Shown: positions 37,084-50,000, counted from the stretch's first letter. The stretch: 64,000 bases of DNA from Gamsiella multidivaricata (GCF_025024155.1 NW_026251716.1:588424-652423); one strand, 5' to 3'. Made by a program: numbers and translations. The notes: generated from the letters alone by a model not told the origin.

Positions 37084-39637
37084 ACAGCAACAGCAGCAGC
37101 AGCAGCAACAGCGACAACAGTTCCAACAGGCACACCATCAAGTCCATGGATCACATACGCCCGTCACTACGTACTCACCCTATTTTGACAACCAGAGCAT
37201 GCTGAAGGATCCTCGACTTGTTAATTCCCAGTTTGGATATGAGTTCATGCCCGTTTCAGGAATGCCAGACCCTCAGATGAACAAGGATCACCTCACACCA
37301 ACTCAGAAGGGTATGTGTCCAGAAAGGTGTTTATCAAATGACCCATGATGTTGATTTTGAAGAGCCCTTTATATTTATATATTAACGCTAAATATCCAAC
37401 TGCACCATCTAGATCTGCACTCGATGATGGCGGGGCATGACGAGGCATCTCTTGGGTTCCGTGCCAACGATCTAGCGTACGATCCGTGGCGCATGCAGAA
37501 TCCAGCGCTCAGTCCGTCTCTAGAGTACCGGAAGGCGGCCTTGCTTCAGCTTCACCAGCAGCAGCAAGCGTTGTATTCACCTACTGCTGGTGTGTACGAC
37601 ACATTCGGCTCGCCCTCTGGACTCGGTGTTGACATGAATGACTCGACCGGCGCAGCCGCTGCGCGTGCCATGAACAGCGCTGCGGAGAAAAAGCTACGGC
37701 TCCAATCGCAGCAGATCATGATGCAGCAGCAGCAGTTGATGCTTATGAGACAGCAACAGCAACAACAACAGCAGATGTTACAGCAACAACAACAGCAGCA
37801 ACAACAACAACAACAGCAGCAGCAGCAGCAGGCACATAACCTGCAGCAGCCTCATCATTCTCAGGCACAGAAACCAGGACAGTCCAAGCAGGGTCGTTCG
37901 AAGCATAACAATACTCACTCGGGGCAGCATTCACAAATCTCGTCTCCTAAGCATCAGCATGCAACACAGTTCAGAAATGGACAAGATCACTCCAAGTCTG
38001 GACTAGAATCCGAACCGGGCAGCTCGCGAAACGGCGGTGCTGGAGCTCATGCGTCAGGCAATCTCCAGAGGAGTCAGCACCAGCAGGCGGACGATGTTAG
38101 GGACGCAGAGAATGATGCTGCGCATGGTCCTCGCAGCCCGCTACTGGAAGAGTTCCGAGCCAATAAGAGCAACCGGAAATATGAACTCAAGGTAATGCGA
38201 GCAATTCCATGGCTCTTCTGAGCATGCGGCGAGTCCTATTAAGAAGTACATTACTCTATTGACACGGTCTTTTTTTTCCCCCTTTTTTTCCTTCAACGAA
38301 ATAGGACATTGTGGGCAGCGTGGTGGAATTCAGCGGCGATCAGCACGGCTCACGGTTTATCCAACAAAAGCTTGAGACTGCGAGTGAGGAGGACAAGCTC
38401 ATGGTCTTTGACGAGATCCTGCCGCATGCACTGCAGCTCATGACGGACGTGTTTGGCAACTACGTGATCCAAAAGTTTTTCGAGCACGGGGCTCAGGAGC
38501 AGAAGACTATCCTTGCAACGCAGATGGAAGGCCATGTCCTGTCGCTGGCCTTGCAGATGTATGGATGCCGTGTGGTGCAAAAGGCGCTGGAGCATGTGCT
38601 GAGCGATCAGCAGGCGGTTCTGGTCAAGGAACTGGAGGGACATGTGCTGAAATGCGTCAAGGACCAGAACGGGAACCATGTTATTCAAAAGGCGATCGAG
38701 TGTGTCCCGGCGGAGCATATCCAGTTCATCATGAACTCGTTTACGGGACAGGTGTATTCTCTTGCCACACATCCTTATGGCTGCCGTGTTATCCAGCGCA
38801 TGTTCGAGCATTGTTCTGATACCAAGACTGTAAGTACTATAGGGACTCTTTTTTTTTTTTGGTGGAATGCAACATAGCCTTCAGATACCCTTGTTCTTAA
38901 CGAACAGCTCGATCTTTCTTGGATTCGTTCTTGTTTTCTTTTTAGCCGCTGATGGAGGAATTGCACCGATACATCCCCAACTTGGTGCAGGATCAATACG
39001 GCAACTATGTGATCCAACACATTCTGGAGCGTGGCAAGCCAGCGGAGAAATCCTTGGTGATCTCCAAGGTCATGGGCCAAGTCCTCCCGCTGAGTAAGCA
39101 CAAATTTGCGAGCAACGTTGTGGAGAAGTGTGTTGCGTTTGGATCAAAGTCGGATCGCCAGAAGCTGATCGAGGAGGTGATTGTGACGAAGCCGGATGGT
39201 ACGGCGCCCTTGGTCTTGATGATGAAGGACCAGTTTGCGAACTATGTGGTCCAGAAGATGCTGGATGTTGTCGATGGTGAGCAGAGAGACGTGCTGGTGG
39301 CGAAGATCAAGCCGCACCTCCAATCGCTCAAGAAGTACACCTACGGAAAGCACCTTATTTCGAGTAAGTTTATTTGATGGGGGGGGGGTTTAATGAAGGA
39401 TAGACGAATCTGTTTAGCTGACCCATTGCTCTTTGTTTCCTTCCTTTTTTCTTTTTCTTTCCAACCATGACAGAGGTCGAGAAGTTGATGGCGATGCAGG
39501 AACCTCGTTCAGCGTTGGAGGGATTCATTGCGTCGCCGGCGCTTTCTTCTGCGGGCATATTCACTCCTGCGCCAGGATCGCCTGTCGTTGCACGCGAGCC
39601 TGCAACGACTATGGCGACCACCAAGGCTGAGGCCTAG
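34898..39637 (+). CDS. Pumilio/PUF family RNA-binding protein
   Basis: Eight exons, 34898-35026, 35133-35595, 36025-36806, 36911-37310, 37413-38191, 38305-38829, 38946-39363 and 39474-39637, give 1,219 residues. PUF proteins bind 3'UTRs and repress or localise mRNAs in the cytoplasm. The N-terminal 850 residues are disordered with three polyglutamine blocks. The C-terminal 370 residues hold eight PUF repeats whose RNA-contact triplets are readable: SRFIQ, NYVIQ, CRVVQ, NHVIQ, CRVIQ, NYVIQ, SNVVE and NYVVQ. This is the same code as human PUM1, so the predicted target is UGUANAUA. Its own 3' region has such a site. The gene belongs to the PUM/Puf3-type subgroup, not the nucleolar Puf6/Nop9 type. 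Confidence 0.95.
37000..37113 (+). repeat. (CAGCAA)n / CAG trinucleotide tract coding for polyglutamine
   Basis: About 114 bp of nearly perfect CAGCAA hexamers within exon 4 of the Pumilio gene, encoding about 38 Gln. Two smaller tracts occur at 35429-35462 and 37740-37830. The repeat is long enough to be length-polymorphic. Confidence 0.9.
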
Positions 39638-39717
39638 TGTATGTAATCCTCATTTTATTTATTTATTTTGTCATCGTCAACCATGGGCGATTTCATTCGT
39701 ATTTTCTTTCCCCTACT

Positions 39718-39725
39718 TGTACATA
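39718..39725 (+). promoter_or_regulatory. Pumilio response element in the PUF gene's own 3' region
   Basis: TGTACATA, an exact match to UGUANAUA, starts 81 bp after the PUF stop codon. Another exact copy lies at 40273-40280. Being in the 3'UTR is inferred; no clear poly(A) signal was seen before the first copy. Confidence 0.4.
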
Positions 39726-41659
39726 GTGTAAGTACTCCTCCAAAAAAAAAAACCCCACATCCTTCACGCGAGTGCTGACCGGCATTGTAGATCCTCTTCA
39801 TTTATCCTCTTTATATTTTACTTTACATAAAATCGATTATTTATTTATCAAGTTCGCGTCGTTGTCGGAACTAGACGTTTGTGCATGAAAGTACATTGCG
39901 GGACATCAAAGTCCCTTAAATATCGAGATTTTTGTCTCATTTCGATTTCATAGCAGCCATAGTAAACAAAACCCCTCATTTTAGATATCCTTCTTCGACC
40001 TTCAGATTACCATCGAGCATCTGGATTCAGTAAAAATGATATTGGCCATCCAAGAGGAGGACGAGCTGTGCGGCGCCACGCGAAATCTATTAGGGTGAGA
40101 GAGAGAGAGAGAGAGAGAGAGTACTCTACCGGAGAAATATGACAACAATTTTTATTTTAAGATTTCTTTGACAAAGAAGGAAACACATTTCCGAAAATTA
40201 TGGGTCCCCGACCCAAAATTAAAAAAAAACAAACACTCTATTGACGCGTGTAGCGCCTTTTTTTTTTGCGCATGTACATAGATTACATGCACATACAACT
40301 AGAAGTAGACGACTCGTTCACTGATAAAGATCGTACTTTGTATCCCGTCTCTAATTTTTTTTTTTTGCTTATCTTAATAGTCTATGCAATATCGCATTTG
40401 ATGAACATTAAAAAAGGTCCTCAGTTACAACTCCACACTATATGCTTTTTGTACAGAACCTCGGGGCACACAACTTTCTGTCATAAACACTTGAGGGGAC
40501 CAAATGAAGAAGGAGATAAGCTCACCATGTTTCAGCGTACGGTATCGACGATTCAAAGCAAATGGCCGATATCCTGTTTCGTGTTGTGCACATAATGCGG
40601 CGCGTCGCAGATTGCTGTTACTTTTTTTCCAACAAGCGCAAGACTCGTCAAATCTCAAGGTGTCCCCCCTGCAGGAATCACTCTAGTTCGCCCTTGATAC
40701 TATGCGGGGAGTCAAGTTTCGATCCTTTCCAACATCAAGCCGGCTGTGATTGATATTGAGACCATGAAAGCAACCCGTGTGGTTGTTATGTTGATGTGCG
40801 GCAATGTATGCCATCGATAACTCTAATACCCAAAGTGTTTGACTAAGCCATACCCCTTCCGAGAACCGTCCCTGCTGATTAGACCCTCGAACTGAGGAAT
40901 ATAACAGGAGAGGTAGTGAAGGAATTCATCGTAGAAAACATTTACTGGGGTGGTGGTGGTGGTGATGCTGTTTTCCAGCGAACCTTGTTCTGCCACTTCA
41001 CTGCAAATCTACTAACTGAGATCGACTACTGGGTATACTTCTCTTCAACTTCTCTATCCTTATCGTTAGGTCGCTGGATCCGTCAGTAGGAAGAAGGGAA
41101 TCAGCGAACGACTGAGCTCTTTGCAGGAAAGGTTTAGGCCAAGTTGGTTGTCAAATCTATTTGAAAGCACGCCATCCCTTGCGAAGGGGTTAATGCATTT
41201 CTTAGTGCTTATTTGCGACAAAGTTCGAGTTAGGGACAGCTGCGGAGTAAGATACTTTTTCCTGCATCCACGGATTGTTTCGAACCGGGGAAGGGTTTAT
41301 AGCCTTGGTTATCGGGGGGACGAGCTGCTTACATTGAAATGAATTAGACAAGCATCCCCGCTATACTGCTCTAGAGCCAGGGCTTCTTTTCACGGCAGCG
41401 CTCTATTCGTTAAGCCGTAATAGCAGAAAAGATCGCAACGACAATATAAGCGTGGATAGAGCCACTTGGATGGGCTCTCTGTGTCCACGATGATGCGACC
41501 TTTGTTGGCTGCAATCCCTCTCATTCAGTTTCCTAACGCCTCGTGCGCCTTTCAGGCTCTCTTTCACGGACCTCAAAGTTTGTCGATCGATTATCCTAGC
41601 TCCCGCAGTAATTTCGGGAGAGATGAAGCACGCCATATTGCAGCAGCAAGCAGGTTGCA

Positions 41660-41669
41660 CATAAAAAGG
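41660..41669 (+). promoter_or_regulatory. TATA-like box of the ChrA-type gene
   Basis: CATAAAAAGG, 61 bp upstream of the preferred ATG at 41730. It argues against the in-frame ATG at 41490. Confidence 0.35.
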
Positions 41670-41729
41670 GCCCATAATTCATGGCTGAACCCCGCTTACC
41701 GAGGCTTCGTCCAATTCTGCCCACCAAGC

Positions 41730-43202
41730 ATGTCGAAAACCAACGCCGAGATTACACCGCACGCATCCGACAATGGATTCATGAATATCCCTGCTGAGAA
41801 AAATGACACAGCCTACACTGCATCATCAGAGACAACCGTTGATGTACCAACAAATACAGAGCCAGCGATTACTTTCGACTCGCTTGCCCCCTCCAACGAG
41901 TTTGAAGACAACACGAACTTACCAAAGATGAGCTTCCTCCAGATCTTCGTCTTCTTCTTCTTGGAGTTCGGACTCATGGCCTGGGGCGGCTCAGTGGCGC
42001 AAATCGCAAGGATTAAGGATAGACTGGTCATCAAGAGGCGCTGGATTACCATTGCACGCTTCAATCGAGTCTACGCAGTTTATCAGATGCTTCCAGGACC
42101 TGAGGCTGCTGAGATCTGCATGTTCTTTGGATGTCTCGTCGGTGGGCGCCTTGGAGGTATCGCTGCTGGATTGGGATTCATCATTCCAGGATTCTTGGCC
42201 ATGGTCCTTCTGAGTTACCTCTACACCATCGCCGGTTTGGAAAACGCCTACTTCAACGCTTCTTTCCGCGCGCTCCAACCCGTCGTCGCCGCTATGGTCC
42301 TTGTGGCTGTGTTCAGGATCGGCGAACATGTGTTTGTCTCCAACAACACCCAAAAGCTCAACCGCGTCCTCTTCTTCCTTGCTATTTTGGGTGCCCTCCA
42401 GTCGGCTCTGCGAATCAACTACTTTATCACCCTTGGTGTCTTTGGGATCTTTTACAGTTTTTGGGCGCGCGGCTGGAGATGGGCTGCAGGAGTCATCATG
42501 CTGTTGAACTACGTCGGATACGCGATCTATGTTGTCTTCAAGGGAGTGCCTTCACCTTCCGCTCTTGCACTGGGTGTTGCCGCAGTACCGGACCTGCCCC
42601 ATCTTCTCGCACTCGGTCTTGTTGCCGGGAGTCTCTCATTTGGAGGAGCCTATACTGCCATTCCGTTCGTTCAAGCCGAGGCTGTTGTCCTGGGAGGTTG
42701 GCTCGCGAAGCAGACGTTCCTGGACGGAATCGCTCTTGGAAACATTATCCCAGCTCCTATCGTCATCTTTGCTACATTTGTTGGCTTCCAAGGAGGCAAC
42801 ACGTACGGAGGATTGGGCTATGCCTTCTCTGGAAGTGTCCTCATGACCCTCGGCATGTTCATTCCTTGTTTCCTGTTCACCATTGCGGGCCACTCTCTGC
42901 TGGAGCGCATTTGCAGGAACGAGACAATGGCTACGTTCTTTGACGGCATTACGGCTTCCGTTGTTGGAATTATCGCCATTACGGCGCTGGACGTGCTTAA
43001 GGCCTCGGTGATTCATCTGCCCAAGCCTGGCGTGGTGCTAGATTCTGCAGAGCTGATTACCCTGGCGGCACACAATACAATTTCGGCCATTATCTTTATC
43101 CTCGCTTTCTTTGTGTTGAATAGTGTGCGACATCAGTACTTGAGTATCTTGCTAATTGTGGTCGCAGCCATTGCGGGCCAGTTTCTATTTATTGATCTCT
43201 AA
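41730..43202 (+). CDS. ChrA/CHR-family chromate ion transporter
   Basis: A single uninterrupted exon of 490 residues from the preferred start (570 from ATG 41490). CHR proteins export chromate, with sulphate as a related substrate, across the plasma membrane. Two homologous halves are visible: the first begins FGLMAWGGSVAQIARI with the MLPGPEAAEICMFFG element; the second begins AGSLSFGGAYTAIPFVQ with IALGNIIPAPIVIFATFVG. About ten to twelve hydrophobic segments follow a 70-residue soluble N-terminus. This two-domain form is the usual long type in fungi and bacteria. It is the only large intron-free gene here apart from transposon parts, which could mean old transfer from bacteria, but codon use and GC content look like its neighbours. 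AATAAA follows at 43233-43238. Confidence 0.92.
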   Translation: MSKTNAEITPHASDNGFMNIPAEKNDTAYTASSETTVDVPTNTEPAITFDSLAPSNEFEDNTNLPKMSFLQIFVFFFLEFGLMAWGGSVAQIARIKDRLVIKRRWITIARFNRVYAVYQMLPGPEAAEICMFFGCLVGGRLGGIAAGLGFIIPGFLAMVLLSYLYTIAGLENAYFNASFRALQPVVAAMVLVAVFRIGEHVFVSNNTQKLNRVLFFLAILGALQSALRINYFITLGVFGIFYSFWARGWRWAAGVIMLLNYVGYAIYVVFKGVPSPSALALGVAAVPDLPHLLALGLVAGSLSFGGAYTAIPFVQAEAVVLGGWLAKQTFLDGIALGNIIPAPIVIFATFVGFQGGNTYGGLGYAFSGSVLMTLGMFIPCFLFTIAGHSLLERICRNETMATFFDGITASVVGIIAITALDVLKASVIHLPKPGVVLDSAELITLAAHNTISAIIFILAFFVLNSVRHQYLSILLIVVAAIAGQFLFIDL

Positions 43203-43702
43203 TTCAAGTCGCTATAGTATTTTATCCTCGTGTAATAAAAGCATAGATCAATGTTATTCACGTTAAAACTATTAATATTTGTAGGACGCATTTTTTTTTT
43301 TTTTTTTTTTTTAAACGCGTATGGCAGTGTGGATATCGCATTTGGCAAGACGAAGGGGAACAGGGCACCACAGAACCAGTCCACGGCGTCTGTATAAATA
43401 AAAGCCTTCCCCTCAAATCAACTGTTAAAAAAAAGGCTAAAGAAAGCGAATGGATTCTAGCCTAAACTGAGTCTCTATCATCCAAATGCTGTGCACAGTA
43501 AACGTACATTTTTGACTTTCGTGGAGAATATAATTTCGGAAATGTAAAGAGCTTTCTTTCAAAGCACTCCTCTCGATACTAGATGCAGCACGACATACAG
43601 TCCAACCATGTAGCTGGGTGCTCCATGGTCCGGGTGTAACATACAGCAAGCACCCACTCTTTCCTTCATTCTCTCCTCCTTTTCCGCTTTCTCTCTTTAA
43701 TT

Positions 43703-43845
43703 TTTATTTCTTTTTATTCCTTATATTCCTTTTATTCCTTTTATTCCTTTTAATCCATCTATTCCTTTTAATCCTTCTATTCCTTTTAATTCACTGTATT
43801 CCTTTTAATCCTTTTATTATTCCTTTTAGTCCTTTTAGTCCATTT
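43703..43845. repeat. degenerate (TTCCTTTTA)n minisatellite
   Basis: About fourteen imperfect 9-10 bp units of TTCCTTTTAT/ATCC type between the convergent ChrA-type and RPB1 genes. On the minus strand, the A-rich reading just beyond (43848-43861) includes AATAAA and may serve as the RPB1 poly(A) region. Confidence 0.75.
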
Positions 43846-44083
43846 ACCATATTTTTTATTTTTCTCACTTGCCTTTATTATTTTACAAAAACTTAAGATC
43901 GTGCTGGCTTCCTGGCTGCCTAAGCGACTTTTTGCAGCACCAGCCAAACCAATTTCAGCCAGGATCCTCTCCTCAACATTTGGCACCAAGTCTCCTGCCA
44001 CCTCATAATGCATGTCCTCCTATCACTCATCGTCTTCTGGTCATGCAGGCCGTGTTAGCCATACTTTCTGTATTGCGCACGCT

Positions 44084-47000
44084 CTACTCTTCTTCATCGT
44101 CCGAATACTTGGGATTGGTCGACTTGCCCTGCGCAGATCCATTGCTACCACCCGCAGGACTATACGATGGTCCCGGTCGTCCAGGTGTCGCCGCGCCACT
44201 GTTCACTCCTCCGGAATAGTCCATCGGTGAGAACGAACTGCCCGAAGACGAGTACGCGGGCGAGTAGCTAGGGCTGGCTGGCGAATAGCTGGGACTCGTC
44301 GGCGAGTAACTAGGGCTAGTGGGTGAATACGACGGAGACGTGGGCGAATAGCTGGGGCTCGTAGGCGAATACGAAGGCGACGTCGGCGAGTAGCTGGGCG
44401 ACGTGGGCGAATAAGACGGAGACGTAGGAGAGTATGACGGGGAGGTGGGTGAGTACGAGGGCGACGTCGGAGAGTAGCTCGGCGATGTCGGTGAGTACGA
44501 TGGTGAGGTGGGTGAGTAAGATGGCGATGTGGGCGAGTACGAAGGCGACGTTGGAGAGTACGCGGGCGAGGTGGCTCCATAACCATGGCTCGTAGGCGAG
44601 TAGCTAGGACTCGTGGGTGAGTAACTGGGAGATGTAGGCGAGTAGCTTGGCGACGTAGGCGAGTACGACGGCGAGGTCGGCGAATACGATGGCGAAGTAG
44701 GCGAGTATGATGGCGACGTCGGACTGTAGCTTGGAGACGTAGGCGAGTACGACGGCGATGTGGGAGAGTACGAGGGCGAGGTCGGCGAGTAGTTGGGCGA
44801 TGTCGGGCTGTAGCTCGGCGACGTGGGACTGTATCCAGGACTGGTCGCGTACATGGGCGAGCTGGGTGAATACCCAGGCGATGCAGGCGAGTAACCGGGA
44901 CTAGTTGCTCCATATGGACTTGCAGCATCCCATGTGCCCGCTCCCATTGGGGAGCTCGCCCCAGAATTGCCCATAGGCGAGAAGACGGCGTCCATCGGCG
45001 AGCCAGGATGTGAGAAATCGACATATTGGGGCGACCGTCCATCATAAGGCGTCATCGACGACGCCATATTGTCGCCGTTCATGCCCATGCCCATGCCCAT
45101 ACCCATACCCATCATACCAGGACGAGGTCCTTCCACAACCGTGCTCAGCATCTTCTCGTCCAGCATCAAGTCGAACTCGCCCGTTCCCAGAGGCGCAAGC
45201 TGGCCCAACATGATGTTCTCAGCAACTCCGCGACAGTCGTCCAACTCTCCAACAGCGGCAGCCTCCATCAGAATCTCGACAGTCTCCTCAAACGAACATC
45301 GCATCAGTGCACCAGTCTCGGCACGGTTGATACCGTGGCGCGTAATGGCCATCAAGTGGCCGCGATGTGTCATCACATCACACAGTAGAGACAGGTGGCG
45401 GTAGTTGACATAGGAACCGTCGAACTCAATGACTCCGCGCAGTTCCTTCAGCAACGCCTGGCGAGCGGCCTCGATACCCAGAACTGCCATTACTTCACCG
45501 CAATTGTTCGAGTACGTACGAGTAGCGTCCACATCCTCTTCGCACATGACCGCCTTCAGGTTCGATCCGCTTGTCTCAAGGTACCACTCCATCTGCGATC
45601 CGAATGTGCCATCAGTCTTGATATACGTCTTCTTCTTCTCAACCATGTACACGCGAGCAATGTTCTTGATACCGCGCAGGCTGATCGAGCTCAGCAAACT
45701 GCTCTCGATCTTCTTCAAGAACACATCCTCTTCCTCCTGTACATCCGCCTGCTTGTCTGCGGGATCTTCGCTGATAATGCGGCAGCGGATGATCAACTTC
45801 TCAGCGTTATCGTCAGAGCAGATGCACATCAAGTCGCGCTGGAAATCTTCCGAGATCTTGTTGGACACATCCGCCATCGTCAACTTCTTATCGAGCATCA
45901 TCTTGCGGTTCAGCTCGATACGCAGCAGCCACGGTGATGTCCTGGCCAAGTTCAAATCCTCGTCTGGCATTGCATAGTATGCTGTCACAAAGTCCTGATC
46001 CTCCTCAATGTTGGTGTTCTCTGGATCCGGATCGTAGTGAATCTCAGTCGCGGACGTGACCTTTTTCAGGTTTGTGTACTCCAACGCGACCTGGACCTGT
46101 TTGGCGCGCTCCATGTTGCGGGCACAGTCTGGTGTCAGGTACACGTTCAAGGAGGGTGTCTTGATGTTGGTGGCAACGTTAATAATTTCCTTCAGACGAG
46201 GCACTCCTAGTGTAACGTTCTTGGACGACACTCCTGCATAATGGAACGTATTCAACGTCATCTGCGTGGCGGGCTCTCCGATCGACTGTGCTGCAACCGT
46301 GCCGACCATCTCTCCGGGGTTGACAATCGCATGCGCAAAACGAGATCCAATCTCTCCAACCACCCAGTCAAACGCTTCACGCGTCAGATGGAACTCCTCG
46401 ATCACTCTACGGACCGCCAGTGTCGACCGAACGAGCATGCGGAACAGCAAAGTAGCATTGTCTTGCGCCTCCACACTGATGCGATCGGTACCGCGTACAA
46501 CACTGAGCTGCTTCTCCAGATTCTTGACGCTCTCCAGAATGTGCCGTGGATCCAGATCGCTTGGTCGCTTGTGGTCCACATGGAACATCTGTTTCGAGTT
46601 CCAGATGTAACGCTTGATATTCGTCGGTAACGGCCATGAATCGTCGCCCTCCGTGAAGATGTAGTTGCGGAGCAAATTACGGTCGGTCTCTAACTGCTTG
46701 AACTCTTGCTCCAGCAGCGTCTGCATATCTGGCTCGCCACGCTTAGCTGCCTCCGCATCGGCCTCCTCTATCGCCTTGATCACAGAGTAGTCCAACGAGC
46801 CCGATTTGAATCCCTTGGATTTGTCCGTAAGATCGACGTGAAACTTCTTCTCAAACTGCGCGTTCGACATCTTGACCGAGTCCAGACGCTGTTTCTCGAC
46901 GTGACATGCATCCATACCGTCCTCGCCGTAACAGAACTGGACCACATGCCCAAGCGAGTTACGCACAGTGCCATCGTACTTGACCATCACATCTTCCAGA

Positions 47001-50000
47001 GCCTTGACCAAACGACGTTGAATGTAACCGGTCTCGGCGGTCTTGACAGCGGTATCAATCAAACCTGTGATCGAATAGAGATAAAGACAGTTAGCAATCA
47101 GGTATAATTTGAATATAGCCACACATTTATCCATAAGCAGCCCACTCAAACAGGTATCATATTGGCGGCATACCTTCACGACCTCCCATGGCGTGGAAAA
47201 AGAATTCTTGGGGCGTAAGACCACGCAAATAAGAATTTTCGACAAATCCGCGACTCTCGGGCGAGTGGTCATCCTTCGTGAAATGCGGAAGCGTGCGGTA
47301 CTTAAAACCGAAAGGGATACGCTTTCCTTCAACGTTCTGCTGGCCTACACACGCTGTCATCTGCGAAACGTTGATGAAAGATCCCTTCGATCCAGAAATA
47401 ACCATCTGCTTGACGTTGTTATCCTCGCGCAAACTCTGCTGTGCCATCTTTCCTGCATCGTCACGAGCCGTGTTCAGCGCCCTGTTGACGTTCGACTCGA
47501 AAGTTTCGCGCAATGTCATACCGGGTTTGCATTCCAGCTTGTCCTGTTGCGCTTGTATGATCAGGTCGCTCACGTTGCTCGTCGCATTGTTGATAATCGA
47601 CGTAATGGTCATCACAGTGCTGCGATCTGCAACCGTGTCTCCGATACCAATACTGAAACCGTAGTGCAACAGCCAGTAGTTGACGACCGTTTGGCATCCA
47701 TTGAAGAACGTCTTTGCCACTTCGGGGCCGTGTTGGTTCATAATGACGTGGATCAAGCCGCCTCCAGATGTTCCCACCGTTTTCTTGCACACAATACCGC
47801 AGATCAGCTCGCCGTTCTCCACAATGACCTTGGTGTCTCCAGGCGAGATGTCACTCACTTCGTTGTCCGGATGTGTCGAATGAAATGTGATACAGTTGAT
47901 GCCCTTGGGAATAATCATGCTCACCATCTGCTTTCCGGTCCATAGCGGCTTGGGCTTTAAAATCGCGGGTGTTGGCAGAAATCCTTCCCAGCCAGGAACC
48001 CACATCACCAGGTTCATCACCGTCTCCTTGGTCAAGAAACAATCGCGCTTCGTAAACTTGCGGACTCCACACAACGTATCCTGCACAATACCCATAACTG
48101 GCTTGTTTGACTGGGGTGACACAATCTGCTTGGGGACCATGCAAATCTCCGTGATCTCGGCGCGGGTCTCCACTGACTGTGGGACGTGCAGGTTCATTTC
48201 GTCTCCGTCAAAATCGGCGTTATATGGCGATGTGACAGACAGATTCAGTCGGAAGGTCGAGTACGGCATCACGCGAATTTTATGTCCCATCATCGACATC
48301 TTGTGCAGCGACGGCTGACGGTTGAAAATGACCACATCACCATCGTTAATGTGGCGCTCTACCTTCCATCCAAGCTGCAAGGGTACCTCGCGCTTGTTCC
48401 ACCGCAGATCAATACGCTGTCCATCGTCACGGATCACATAAACTGCTCCAGGATGCTCCGTAGGTCCATTCCTGACCAGCTCTTGCAATTTGTCGATGTT
48501 GTAAGGTGTGACCAATTCTGGGTACGTGAGAGTGCGCGCAATACTGCGAGGAACTCCGACTTCATCGATCGACAGATTAGGGTCTCCTGTAATGACAGTA
48601 CGAGCCGAAAAATCCACACGCTTTCCCATCAAGTTTCCACGAAGACGACCTTCCTTTCCCTTCAGACGAGCACGGATCGATTTGAGCTGCAAAGAGAGGA
48701 ATACAAAAGCGAAAGATGTCAGTATACCAAGAATTTGATCCGCACAGCTTCCACAGTTCTTGCAAGCGCACTTTGCACCCACTTCTTTGCTAACAAAAAG
48801 CATTTGAACTTACAGGTCTTCCGTTCTTGTGTGCTGCTGGTGGCTGACCAGCAATGTCGTTGTCCATGTATGTGGCAACATGGTACTGAAGCAGTTGTTC
48901 ATGTTGCTGAAGCAAATGCGCCGGTGTTCCGTCCTGTGCACACTTGTACACGTCCGCATTAGTCTTGATGATCGCAAACAGCTTATGCGTCAAGTCATCC
49001 TCTCCTGTGCTCGATCCGTCCATTTGAATACTAGGGCGTACAGCGAGAGGAGGGATCGGCAGCACTGTCATGATCATCCACTCAGGGCGCGCAAACTCTG
49101 GCGACAATCCCATTGCCTCAACGTCCTCGTCCGAGATACGCTTTAAAATGTGATATGCGTCGCTAGGTGAAAGCGTTCTCTTTCCTTCGGGTTGAGAGTC
49201 CTGTGAATCGCAAAATAAAATAGCCAAGTTAGTTACTGTCACTAAACGTACATCGTCGTTGAATGGAACATCATAAAGGCAACATACATCGTTGGCATTC
49301 GCCTTAAAGTTGACGCTCAGTCCGAGTCCTTCCTTGCGAAAGATTGGTTGGCGGTGTCCACATCCCCCGTGCGACTTCTTCTTTGGCTGTGGGTTTCCAT
49401 GTTCGTCCACCTCCATCTCGTCGCCCATCTCTCCGTCAATGTCGTCACCTCCCTCGCACACCATCTTTGATTTTGCGAGCTCCCACACCGCCTTCAGACG
49501 GACCTTGGGGTCTCTAATACGGCGGGCTCGCACAAACTTGCTGTTATTCTATTGAATGAAGTATAAGATGGTACATGGAGCTCATTAGTGGCCAATTTTC
49601 TTTGCGGACAAAATATAACAGAGGCCCTACACCTTCAATGCTGCCCAGATTTCTTACATCGTCAACCTTGAGCTTTGAGCACGAGTAACAGACGCACTCA
49701 AGGATCTTTTTGACCTTGGTAAGGAAACCTAATGTTCGTTAGTTGATTCGAACAAAATGTCGCTGGTTAGCCTGGATGTATTTCCTCCAAAGACTACACA
49801 ATCATGTATTTCTGAGCCACGAGCACTACAAACGCAAGCGTAAAATGTACCATTCAAATAAACAGGTTTGGCAAGTTCAATGTGCCCAAAATGTCCAGGG
49901 CACTCGGCCATGCCCTCAGAGCAGGTCTGACACTTGAAGTTGCGGTTGATAGTTCCCATCCTCGGATCATGCAAGCCGCCCATCTTGGGTCTCTTCGTGC

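Larger units (their letters stand above)
39638..41729. other. intergenic, 2.1 kb, no gene recognised
   Basis: Contains A/T-rich tracts, a (GA)12 microsatellite (40097-40121) and only short unsupported ORFs. The last part (41490-41729) is open in frame with the ChrA-type gene but looks unconserved. Confidence 0.5.

Noticed and set aside
40097..40121. (GA)12 and other simple repeats considered as CRISPR-like or regulatory arrays
   Set aside because: No spaced direct repeats with unique spacers; plain microsatellites, and the genome is eukaryotic.
40690..40720. GTTTCGATCC-like strings (also near 41280 and 19385) suggesting tRNA T-arms
   Set aside because: No matching acceptor, D or anticodon stems could be folded around any of them.
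41490..41729. N-terminal extension of the ChrA-type gene to ATG 41490
   Set aside because: The added 80 residues look random, and a TATA-like box at 41660 falls inside them; ATG 41730 preferred.
45395..47945. Long plus-strand ORFs opposite RPB1 (for example 45395-45937 and 47109-47945)
   Set aside because: They are antisense shadows of the strongly conserved RPB1 coding sequence, with no protein-family motifs of their own.
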